DNA of 13,882 nucleotides from assembly GCA_050733055.1 (NCBI GenBank), contig JBOHSI010000012.1:1-13882 (forward strand), given 5' to 3'. The notes under the pieces are model-generated. The model did not search any database and was not told where the DNA came from. It saw only the letters and a program-made list of their open reading frames with translations. Positions 8,000 to 13,882 of the stretch are shown piece by piece (position 1 is the first letter of the stretch; the number at the start of each line of letters is the position of its first letter). A program made the translations under genes and the position numbers. This DNA is from DASUAL01 sp050733055. GTDB taxonomy: Bacteria > Gemmatimonadota > Gemmatimonadetes > Gemmatimonadales > GWC2-71-9.

Positions 8000-10490
8000 C
8001 CCGTCTCTTCAGCGCGAGGAGGTTGGCGAACAGCCGATACGCCCCAGGCACCCCAGCCGGCAGTTGCCGGAAGAAGCTCAGCCCTGTGTACACGTAGGTT
8101 CCACGGCCCAGCGGGGCGACCAGCAGGCCGCCACTGAGCGGCGGGCCGCCGGGATCGTGCGTTTCGAGGAGCGGCGCGTACGCGGAGTCCCACTCGCGGG
8201 CGAAATACAGCCCGCGCTCCTGGACCCAACCCTGCCAGTCGGCGGCGCCGATCTCATTGGGCACGTGGAAGACCGGGCTCGCCGGGTCGAGCGGGGTGAC
8301 GGGGGCGGTTTCGTCGGTCACGCGGTCGTGGGGCCGCGCGATCGTGAGCTTGTAGGGCGCGAAGTCACCCGTGACGAAGGGGTACTGCTGGTACTGCACG
8401 ATCACGAGACCCCCTCCGCGGGCATAGTCGATCAGCCGCCCGTTCCCCGCCACGAGCGCGGGATCCGTCTCGTACGCCCGACTGCCGATCACGACGGCAT
8501 CGTAGCGCGACAGGTCGCCGCGGGCGAGGCTGTCCGGGCTCAGCAGCTCGATCGGCACGCCCACCGCATTCAGGGCCTCGGGCACGCGATCCGACGCACC
8601 GCGGACGTACCCCACCCGCGTGAGCGCCGGGAGCGAGATGCGCGCGGCACGCATCTCTGCCCTGGAGGGGCGGGCCACGGGCCGCGGTCGGATGTGCGGA
8701 TAGTCGATGACGATGAGAGCGCCTTCGCTCTTCCGCCCGCCGGCGAGCGCCGCCGCCCGCAGCTCGAGCACGCCCGGCGATACGCTCGCGGGCGGTGCCA
8801 GTGCGACGACGATGCTCTTCGACTCGTCCTCTCGCTGGAACGACAGGCTCTCGGGCGGCGCCGCTTGCCAGCCGGGAGGCGTGGTGAGCACGATCTGCGC
8901 GGCCGCCGGGCCGCGGTTCCGGTTCGTCACCGTGATTGTGAAGTGTCGCGGATGGCCCGTCGAGCCGTCGATAGGCCAGACGACGAGATCGGGAGTCACC
9001 GTGACGTCGAACGGCTGCGTCACGAAGATCGGCCGCCGGACTTCGCCGATCCCCTGGTCGCGGTAGCGGTACACGACTTCGCGACGCAACCTGAGGGGCG
9101 CGCCCGCGACCGTCAGCCGGAACGCGACCTCCACGAGCGGCGGTTCGAACGGCAGGCCCCGCCAGGCGGCGGGGACGCCGGTCCAGTCATACAGCTCCCC
9201 CTTCAGGGGCCGGCGGAGAAAGTAGGCTTGCGAGCGCGCCGCCCCCGCGGCGACGGTGAGCACGAAGCGGCGGGTCGCGACGGCTCCGGGCGCAACGGGC
9301 GAGCTCGCGGCCTCGAGCCGTTCGAGACTCCACCCCGGCGGCGCGCTCACGTCGACGCCGTCGAGCGCGATCGCGGAGTCGCCCGCGTTCCAGACGCTGG
9401 CCTCCACCTGGAGCCGCTCGCCCGGGATCACGATGCCGTCGTCCGCAATGCCGTCGAGTCCCACACCCGCCGCCGCGGCGAGCGCGCCTTGCAAGACGTC
9501 CCGCTGCGTCGAGTCCGAGTCGGCGAGCTCGCGCAGCGCGCGCGCGAGCAGCGGGACCACGTCAGCGGGACGGGACGGGTTTAGCCGGGCGCGCGCCGAG
9601 TCGATCAGCGCGATGTAACGCTCTCTCCCGTGAAGTACGGTGTCCACGCCGGCGAACAGAGCGTCCGCATCGCCCGTTCCCCCCCCCGTCCCCCCCGTCC
9701 CCCGTGCCGGCTCCCGCGACGCGAGGAGCGCCAAACGGAGCGGCCGCGGCCCCGGCGATTCGAGCTGCCCCATATCCTGCGAGCGGTGGCGGCTGCGCCC
9801 TGCCATGGCGATCTGATGGTAGGAGCGTCCCGCGACCGGGTCGAGAACACCCGCGTCGAGCGTGAGCGTCGTGCCCGCGGTGTCGAAGGAACTCGAGCGG
9901 TACAGTTTCACCGGTCCCCAGAGCGAGTCTCGCAGCAGGTCGAACGCCTGGCGCGCGAGGATGCCCGCGAGCTGGTGCTGACCGTGCCCGTCCCGCGGAA
10001 GCCCGGAGAAGATGGACACGACGATTTGCGGCCGTACCCGACGGATCACGTCGAGCACATCCGCGAGGAGCGAGTCCCGGGGCCAGAAGCGCAGCGTCTC
10101 CTCGGCCGTCTTGGAGAAGCCGAAGTCGTAGGCACGCGTGAAGAACTGGCGAGCGCCGTCTTCACGGCGCGCGGCGAGTAGCTCTTCCGTCCGGACGATG
10201 CCGAGCTCGGGGCCAAGCTCCGGGCCGATGAGATTCTGGCCGCCCTCGCCGCGGCTCAGCGAGAGGTAGGCGACCTGGGCCCCCAATCCGCGGGAGATGT
10301 ACGCGAGGAAGTCGGAGTTCTCGTCGTCGGGGTGGGCGCCGATCACGAGCACGCGCTTGTTCGCGCCCAGCTGCTTCAGGGCGCCCGCCAATGCCGCAAC
10401 GCCGCCGGTGCCGGGCGGGGCGAGCTGCCCCGTGCCGAGGCCGACGGCGCAGAACGAGAGAGCGAGAACGAGTCGGAGCGCGCGCCGCAC
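7989..10490 (-). CDS. Secreted PIG-L (LmbE) family hydrolase with beta-sandwich and glutamine-amidotransferase-like C-terminal domains
   Basis: An 833-residue exported protein. Residues 1-21 form a signal peptide (RALRLVLALSFCAVGLGTG). The PIG-L domain covers about 45-200 and holds AHPDDE (52-57) and HGQHQLAG (169-176); H53, D56 and H172 are the expected zinc ligands, with D55 as the catalytic base. The family removes N-acetyl groups from amino sugars or hydrolyses amides. Residues about 350-470 and 490-600 look like two Ig-like/NEW3 beta domains (each with a 'PPGW' turn), and 622-833 resembles a class-I glutamine-amidotransferase-like (ThuA-type) fold: VGYVRGASDRVPEAL, YDAVVIGSRAYET, YARGGGLVIVQYQQ, GRGTYVYTGLSFFRQLPAG. 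The long form is several times the size of a simple PIG-L deacetylase (about 230 residues). The GTG start at 10490 shares its first base with the TAG of the amidohydrolase gene. A low-complexity RGTGGTGGGTGD (263-274) is coded by long G-runs. Confidence 0.93.
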   Translation of the reverse strand: MRRALRLVLALSFCAVGLGTGQLAPPGTGGVAALAGALKQLGANKRVLVIGAHPDDENSDFLAYISRGLGAQVAYLSLSRGEGGQNLIGPELGPELGIVRTEELLAARREDGARQFFTRAYDFGFSKTAEETLRFWPRDSLLADVLDVIRRVRPQIVVSIFSGLPRDGHGQHQLAGILARQAFDLLRDSLWGPVKLYRSSSFDTAGTTLTLDAGVLDPVAGRSYHQIAMAGRSRHRSQDMGQLESPGPRPLRLALLASREPARGTGGTGGGTGDADALFAGVDTVLHGRERYIALIDSARARLNPSRPADVVPLLARALRELADSDSTQRDVLQGALAAAAGVGLDGIADDGIVIPGERLQVEASVWNAGDSAIALDGVDVSAPPGWSLERLEAASSPVAPGAVATRRFVLTVAAGAARSQAYFLRRPLKGELYDWTGVPAAWRGLPFEPPLVEVAFRLTVAGAPLRLRREVVYRYRDQGIGEVRRPIFVTQPFDVTVTPDLVVWPIDGSTGHPRHFTITVTNRNRGPAAAQIVLTTPPGWQAAPPESLSFQREDESKSIVVALAPPASVSPGVLELRAAALAGGRKSEGALIVIDYPHIRPRPVARPSRAEMRAARISLPALTRVGYVRGASDRVPEALNAVGVPIELLSPDSLARGDLSRYDAVVIGSRAYETDPALVAGNGRLIDYARGGGLVIVQYQQYPFVTGDFAPYKLTIARPHDRVTDETAPVTPLDPASPVFHVPNEIGAADWQGWVQERGLYFAREWDSAYAPLLETHDPGGPPLSGGLLVAPLGRGTYVYTGLSFFRQLPAGVPGAYRLFANLLALKRRDVR
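9673..9704. repeat. G-run cluster (G5-AC-G7-AC-G9-AAC-G3 on the coding strand) inside the PIG-L gene
   Basis: On the plus strand, C-runs of 3, 9, 7 and 5 bases are separated only by GTT or GT (9679-9687 is C9, 9690-9696 is C7, 9699-9703 is C5). Read on the coding (minus) strand this meets the usual G-quadruplex pattern of four runs of at least three G with short loops. It encodes the Gly/Thr linker near residues 264-273, between the PIG-L domain and the rest. The frame is intact on both sides as given here, but the 9-base run is a candidate for slippage. Confidence 0.8.
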
Positions 10491-11782
10491 TATGGCGAAA
10501 GGTAAACGGTTCCGCCTTTCATAACGAATCGGACCCGCTGGAGTTCCGTGATGTCCGTAAGCGGATCGCCGGCCACCGCCACGACGTCGGCCGCGATCCC
10601 CGACGCGATCGCGCCCACGTCCTGCCGGCCCAGAAGCTCGGCCGCGAGCGACGTGCCCGACTTGATCGCCTGCATCGGGGTCATCCCGTACTGCACGTAG
10701 TATGCGAACTCCTTCGCCTGATTCAGCTCCCTCCAGGGAAAGCCCCCGGCGTCCGTCCCGAGCGCGATCTTGACGCCCTTCTTCAGGGCGAACGCTCGGC
10801 GCTGATGCTCCACCATGGCCGGCCAGGCGCCGCCGCGCGGGCCCGCGACATACAGCCCCACCGTGATCGTGGGCACCCAGTACACCCCGCGCGCCACCAA
10901 CACGTCCATGAGCGAATCCGTCATCCCGTGGCCGTGTTCGATCGTGTGCGCCCCCGCGCGCAGCGCCGCGGCGATCCCGTCCGAACCGATGGCATGAGCC
11001 GCGACCTTGCGGCCAAGGCGGCGCGCCTCGTCTACGATCGCCCTGGCTTCGTCGTCGGTGAAGTTCACCCAGCTGTGGAGCACCGAGTCCGGCCCGAAGT
11101 AGTAGCGGCGGTCGGCGTAGTATTTGATCCAGTCGGCGCCGCCGGCGACCTGCTGGCGCACGGCGAGGCGGGCGTTCTCGACTCCGTCCACCGGTTGCAC
11201 GCCGTGCGGCAGCTCGAGCTCCCAGTTGTCCGACACGATCGGGTACATCCCGGTCGGAGCCATGGCGCGCGTCGCTGCGAAGATGCGCGGGCCCGGGACC
11301 TCGCCGCGGTCCACCGCCCGCTTCACGTCCACGTCGGCGTACATCGCCCCTTCGGCCTCGAGATCGCGGATCGTCATGAATCCGTGCTCGAGGGCGATCC
11401 GGGCGTTGCGCGCCGCGAGGATGGCACGGTACGGAATCGACTGATACAGGAGCTGTGCGTTGTAGGACTCGGCGGTCGGGTCGCCCTGGAGCAGCAGGTG
11501 TGTGTGGGTGTCGATCAAGCCTGGCAGCACGGTCATCGGCGAGAGGTCCACCACCCGCGCGCCCCCGGCCTGTGCTTGAACGCGGGCCAGCGGTCCGACC
11601 GCCCTGATGCGCTCCCCGTCGATCAGGATCCCGACGTTGGCTTGCGGGGCGTCGGAGCGGCCGTCTATCAGGCGGCCCGCCTTGATGAGCACCGGTTGGG
11701 GTGGTGGAGACGTTCCGGGCGTCTGGGCCGAGAGGGGGCGGCAGATCACGAACGTGACGGCGAGACTCAGGATCTGGCGCAT
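10490..11782 (-). CDS. Secreted amidohydrolase (imidazolonepropionase/Xaa-Pro dipeptidase-like)
   Basis: A 430-residue metal-dependent hydrolase of the amidohydrolase superfamily (TIM barrel), first gene of the minus-strand run. A signal peptide is seen at 1-20 (MRQILSLAVTFVICRPLSAQ, probably cut after SAQ), so it acts outside the cytoplasm. Metal-site residues: H93 and H95 in DTHTH, K220 in DWIKYYAD (a lysine of the type that is carbamylated to bridge two metals in the prolidase-like branch), H263 (AAHA), H283 (IEHGHG) and D344 (GTDAGG). The N- and C-terminal strands (VLIKAGRLIDG, ADVVAVAGDPLTDI, VRFVMKGGTVY) form the usual small beta-sandwich. Relatives annotated imidazolonepropionase are often dipeptidases or lactonases in fact, so the substrate is open. 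ATG at 11782 has GGAG (11792-11789) six bases upstream. Confidence 0.95.
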   Translation of the reverse strand: MRQILSLAVTFVICRPLSAQTPGTSPPPQPVLIKAGRLIDGRSDAPQANVGILIDGERIRAVGPLARVQAQAGGARVVDLSPMTVLPGLIDTHTHLLLQGDPTAESYNAQLLYQSIPYRAILAARNARIALEHGFMTIRDLEAEGAMYADVDVKRAVDRGEVPGPRIFAATRAMAPTGMYPIVSDNWELELPHGVQPVDGVENARLAVRQQVAGGADWIKYYADRRYYFGPDSVLHSWVNFTDDEARAIVDEARRLGRKVAAHAIGSDGIAAALRAGAHTIEHGHGMTDSLMDVLVARGVYWVPTITVGLYVAGPRGGAWPAMVEHQRRAFALKKGVKIALGTDAGGFPWRELNQAKEFAYYVQYGMTPMQAIKSGTSLAAELLGRQDVGAIASGIAADVVAVAGDPLTDITELQRVRFVMKGGTVYLSP

Positions 11783-11863
11783 GCGCGTCTCCGCGGAGGG
11801 CGAGGCGAATCTCCCCTTAACCGCTGTGCTGTCAAGCCGTGTAAGTTAGGTGAGGAGGCAGCC
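11783..11863. promoter_or_regulatory. Divergent promoter region between the amidohydrolase and acyl-CoA dehydrogenase genes
   Basis: An 81-base space between two divergent start codons. On the minus strand a perfect TTGACA (11835-11830) stands out in GC-rich sequence and could be the -35 box for the ten-gene run; the best -10 at a 16-base spacing is GAGATT (11813-11808), a weak match. On the plus strand, TGTAAG/GTAAGTT around 11840-11847 could serve as a -10 for the dehydrogenase, with TTAACC (11817-11822) about 17 bases upstream. CCTTAAC at the left and GTTAGG at the right make an imperfect inverted pair that could hold a regulator. No binding site can be assigned. Confidence 0.4.
11853..11858 (+). 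promoter_or_regulatory. Shine-Dalgarno AGGAGG that fixes the acyl-CoA dehydrogenase start
   Basis: A perfect AGGAGG five bases upstream of the ATG at 11864. It decides the start of the dehydrogenase against the much longer frame that stays open upstream through the antisense of the amidohydrolase. Confidence 0.85.
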
Positions 11864-13732
11864 ATGACCACCACCGCCGCTCCCGAACGCAAGGTCAGCG
11901 CCGACGAGGCGCGTGAAGTCGCCGAGGCTGCACGAGAACAGGAATGGGTCGCACCGAGCTTTGTGCGCGACCTCTTCCTCGGCAAGGTCCGCACAGACCT
12001 GATCCATCCCTACCCCGAGCAAGATCCCGACGAGGCCAACCGCGCGCAGCCGTTCCTCGACGCGCTGGGAAAGTTGCTGCGCGAGCGCGTGGACTCCGAC
12101 CGGATCGACCGCGAAGGCGAGATCCCCGACGACGTGGTCGAGGGGCTGCGCGCGCTCGGCGCGTTCGGCATCAAGATCCCACGCGAGTACGGCGGACTCG
12201 GGCTGTCGCAGCTCTCGTACATGAAGGCGATGGAGCTCGTCTCGAGCGTGGACGGCTCAATCACCGCCCTACTCTCGGCCCATCAGTCGATCGGTGTGCC
12301 TCAGCCGCTCAAACTGTTCGGTAGCGAGGCGCAGAAGAAGAAGTACCTGCCGCGGCTCGCCAAGGGCGCGATCTCGGCGTTCGCGCTCACCGAGCCGGCT
12401 GTGGGGTCGGACCCGGCCGCGATGGAGGCGACCGCCATCCCGAGTGAGGACGGGCAGGCGTGGATCCTGAACGGCGAAAAGCTGTGGTGCACCAACGGGA
12501 CCAAAGCCGAGCTGCTGATCGTGATCGCCCGCACGCCGTCCAAGTTCGTGAACGGGAAGGAGAAGCGGCAGATCACAGCGTTCATCATCGAGATGGACTG
12601 GCCCGGGGTGGAGGTCGTGCACCGTTGCCATTTCATGGGGCTCAAGGCGATCTACAACGGCGTGATCCGGTTCACGAACGTCCGCGTGCCCAACGAGAAC
12701 GTGTTGTGGGAAGTGGGCAAAGGCCTGAAGCTCGGGCTCATTACGCTCAATACCGGGCGGCTCACCCTGCCGATCTCCGCCGTGGCCGCCGGGAAACGCT
12801 GCCTCGAGATCTCACGCACGTGGGCGAACGAGCGCGTCCAGTGGGGCCGCCCGATCGGCAAGCACGACGCGATCGCGCAGAAGATCGGCGCCATGGCGGC
12901 CAACACGTTCGCGATGGAGGCGGTGGCCGAGCTGTGCGGCGCCATGGCGGACCGCGGCGGCTACGACATCCGGCTCGAGGCCGCGATCGCGAAGCTGTAC
13001 AATTCGGAAGCCGGGTGGCGCATCATCGACGACACCGTGCAGATCCGCGGCGGCCGCGGCTACGAGACGGCCGACTCGCTGCGCGCCCGCGGTGAGAAGC
13101 CGGTCCCGGTGGAGCGCATCATGCGCGACTTCCGCATCAATTTGATCTTCGAGGGCTCGAGCGAGATCATGCACCTGTTCATCGCCCGCGAGGCGGTGGA
13201 CCGGCACCTCCAGGTGGCGGGCGACGTCGTGATGCCCGGCAAGGGGGCCGGCGCGCGACTCCGCGGGCTCGTGCGCGCCGCGCTGTTCTACGTCTGGTGG
13301 TACCCGTCGCGCTGGCTCGGCTGGAGCTTCTGGCCCAGGTACGCGGGGCTGGGCCCGCTCGCGAAGCATCTGCGCTACGTCGAGCGCAACGCGCGGCGCC
13401 TCGCCCGCAACGTGTTCCACGCGATGCTGCGGTTCGGCCCGAAGCTCGAGTACCGCCAGGCCGTGCTGTTCCGGCTGGTGGACATCGGGGCCGAGCTCTT
13501 CGCCATGGCCGCAGCCTGCGCGCGGGCCCGGTGGCTACTGCAGCGGGATGGCGCGGCTGGGAAGCGCGCCGTAGAGCTCGCCGACTTGTTCTGCGGCCAG
13601 GCGCGCGGCCGGATCCGGACGAAGTTTCGGGAGCTGTGGCGCAACCAAGACGTCGAGGCCTATCGGGTCGCCCAAGACGTTCTCAAGGGCGAGCACCGCT
13701 GGCTGGAGCAGGGGATGGTTGGGCTAGAGTAA
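11864..13732 (+). CDS. Acyl-CoA dehydrogenase, very-long-chain/ACAD9-like, with C-terminal extension
   Basis: A 622-residue flavoenzyme that oxidises acyl-CoA to trans-2-enoyl-CoA in beta-oxidation. The start is set by AGGAGG and by the fit of the N-terminus; the frame is open for nearly 500 codons upstream, but that part is antisense to the amidohydrolase gene. Visible signatures: FALTEPAVGSD (173-183) and WCTNG (208-212) for FAD and substrate binding, RVQWGRPI (324-331), QIRGGRGY (393-400), and the catalytic glutamate E430 in IFEGSSEIMHLFIA, placed as in VLCAD (IFEGTNDIL) rather than in the isovaleryl type. Residues 450-622 are an extra domain absent from short- and medium-chain enzymes. 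It begins with a tryptophan-rich amphipathic or hydrophobic patch (FYVWWYPSRWLGWSFWPRYAG), fitting the membrane-associating region of VLCAD-type dimers. It is divergent from the operon on the left and probably its own unit. Confidence 0.95.
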   Translation: MTTTAAPERKVSADEAREVAEAAREQEWVAPSFVRDLFLGKVRTDLIHPYPEQDPDEANRAQPFLDALGKLLRERVDSDRIDREGEIPDDVVEGLRALGAFGIKIPREYGGLGLSQLSYMKAMELVSSVDGSITALLSAHQSIGVPQPLKLFGSEAQKKKYLPRLAKGAISAFALTEPAVGSDPAAMEATAIPSEDGQAWILNGEKLWCTNGTKAELLIVIARTPSKFVNGKEKRQITAFIIEMDWPGVEVVHRCHFMGLKAIYNGVIRFTNVRVPNENVLWEVGKGLKLGLITLNTGRLTLPISAVAAGKRCLEISRTWANERVQWGRPIGKHDAIAQKIGAMAANTFAMEAVAELCGAMADRGGYDIRLEAAIAKLYNSEAGWRIIDDTVQIRGGRGYETADSLRARGEKPVPVERIMRDFRINLIFEGSSEIMHLFIAREAVDRHLQVAGDVVMPGKGAGARLRGLVRAALFYVWWYPSRWLGWSFWPRYAGLGPLAKHLRYVERNARRLARNVFHAMLRFGPKLEYRQAVLFRLVDIGAELFAMAAACARARWLLQRDGAAGKRAVELADLFCGQARGRIRTKFRELWRNQDVEAYRVAQDVLKGEHRWLEQGMVGLE

Positions 13733-13750
13733 GACGTTGGCGCGTCAACC

Positions 13751-13795
13751 CGTCACACGTCGCACGAGTTTCGTGGGAGGTGCAGCGGTGTGACG
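13751..13795. terminator. Nested hairpin between convergent genes, possible bidirectional terminator
   Basis: CGTCACAC (13751-13758) and GTGTGACG (13788-13795) are perfect inverted repeats, and inside them CACGA (13763-13767) pairs with TCGTG (13771-13775). It lies 18 bases past the dehydrogenase stop and 11 bases from the end of the convergent gene, the right place for a shared terminator. There is no T-run on either side, so termination by this element is inferred from position; an operator-like function is also possible. Confidence 0.5.
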
Positions 13796-13806
13796 TGGAA
13801 CGGGCC

Positions 13807-13882
13807 TCACGCCGCCTGGTGCGCGATCATGATCGACTTGAGCCGCTCCGGCGTGTCCCCGGCCATGTCGCCGTACGGGGAC
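13807..13882 (-). CDS. C-terminal fragment of a convergent gene of unknown identity
   Basis: Reading the minus strand inward from the right edge gives 24 codons and a TGA at 13809-13807; the product ends SPYGDMAGDTPERLKSIMIA followed by HQAA. The composition (helix-forming, normal GC-rich codon use) and the location directly after a hairpin between convergent genes make this a likely real gene end, but the fragment is too short to recognise a family. Confidence 0.6.
   Translation of the reverse strand, partial: SPYGDMAGDTPERLKSIMIAHQAA

Noticed and set aside
10391..11863. Open plus-strand frame of nearly 500 codons continuous with the acyl-CoA dehydrogenase, suggesting a giant fusion protein
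   Set aside because: It is antisense to the amidohydrolase, which has full catalytic motifs and a signal peptide. The translated extension is arginine/histidine/proline-rich with no domain features, and a perfect AGGAGG marks the ATG at 11864.

Overview
The window is a high-GC (by eye well above 65% G+C), gene-dense stretch of bacterial chromosome. The gene content (secreted AHPDDE-type PIG-L hydrolase with long C-terminal extension, secreted TIM-barrel amidohydrolase, threonine-nucleophile alkaline-phosphatase-superfamily enzyme, VLCAD-like acyl-CoA dehydrogenase) and the GC-rich codon use fit an environmental Gemmatimonadota-like organism. That assignment is an inference from style and content; no marker gene is present. 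No rRNA, tRNA, CRISPR array, transposase or integrase was seen.

Layout. Positions 1-11782 are ten genes all on the minus strand with almost no space between them. In transcription order (right to left) they are: secreted amidohydrolase (10490-11782), secreted PIG-L family hydrolase (7989-10490), ABC substrate-binding lipoprotein candidate (6896-7999), ABC ATPase of the iron(III)/polyamine type (5916-6899), fused double-domain ABC permease (4297-5919), MFS transporter (3092-4300), secreted phosphatase/phosphodiesterase (1516-3072), small helical protein of unknown function (1134-1508), ABC-2-type exporter ATPase (199-1131) and the start of its permease (1-206, running off the left edge). Junctions are 1- to 4-base overlaps (TAGTG, GTGA, GTGA, ATGA), an 8-base overlap, or gaps of 2, 7 and 19 bases, so most of the run looks like one translationally coupled operon. 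The only junction with substantial extra sequence is PIG-L/substrate-binding protein, where an inverted repeat with two near-perfect 26-base arms (7897-7984) occupies the 5' end of the substrate-binding-protein gene.

A short divergent promoter region (11783-11863) separates this run from a plus-strand acyl-CoA dehydrogenase of the very-long-chain/ACAD9 type (11864-13732). This is followed by a nested hairpin (13751-13795) and the last 24 codons of a convergent minus-strand gene (13807-13882).

How the genes may work together (inference): the amidohydrolase and PIG-L enzyme have export signals, as does the phosphatase. They could process a peptide-, amide- or phosphate-containing compound outside the cytoplasm, while the binding-protein ABC importer takes up a ligand (Fe3+ is the default family guess, but the ligand is not determined by sequence). 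The MFS protein and the ABC-2 exporter would move substances outward. The acyl-CoA dehydrogenase belongs to fatty-acid beta-oxidation and is probably a separate transcription unit. I did not find a clearly new defence or mobile system. The most noteworthy points are the inverted repeat at the binding-protein start, G-tract and heptamer repeats inside genes, and the unidentified small protein between a phosphatase and an exporter.
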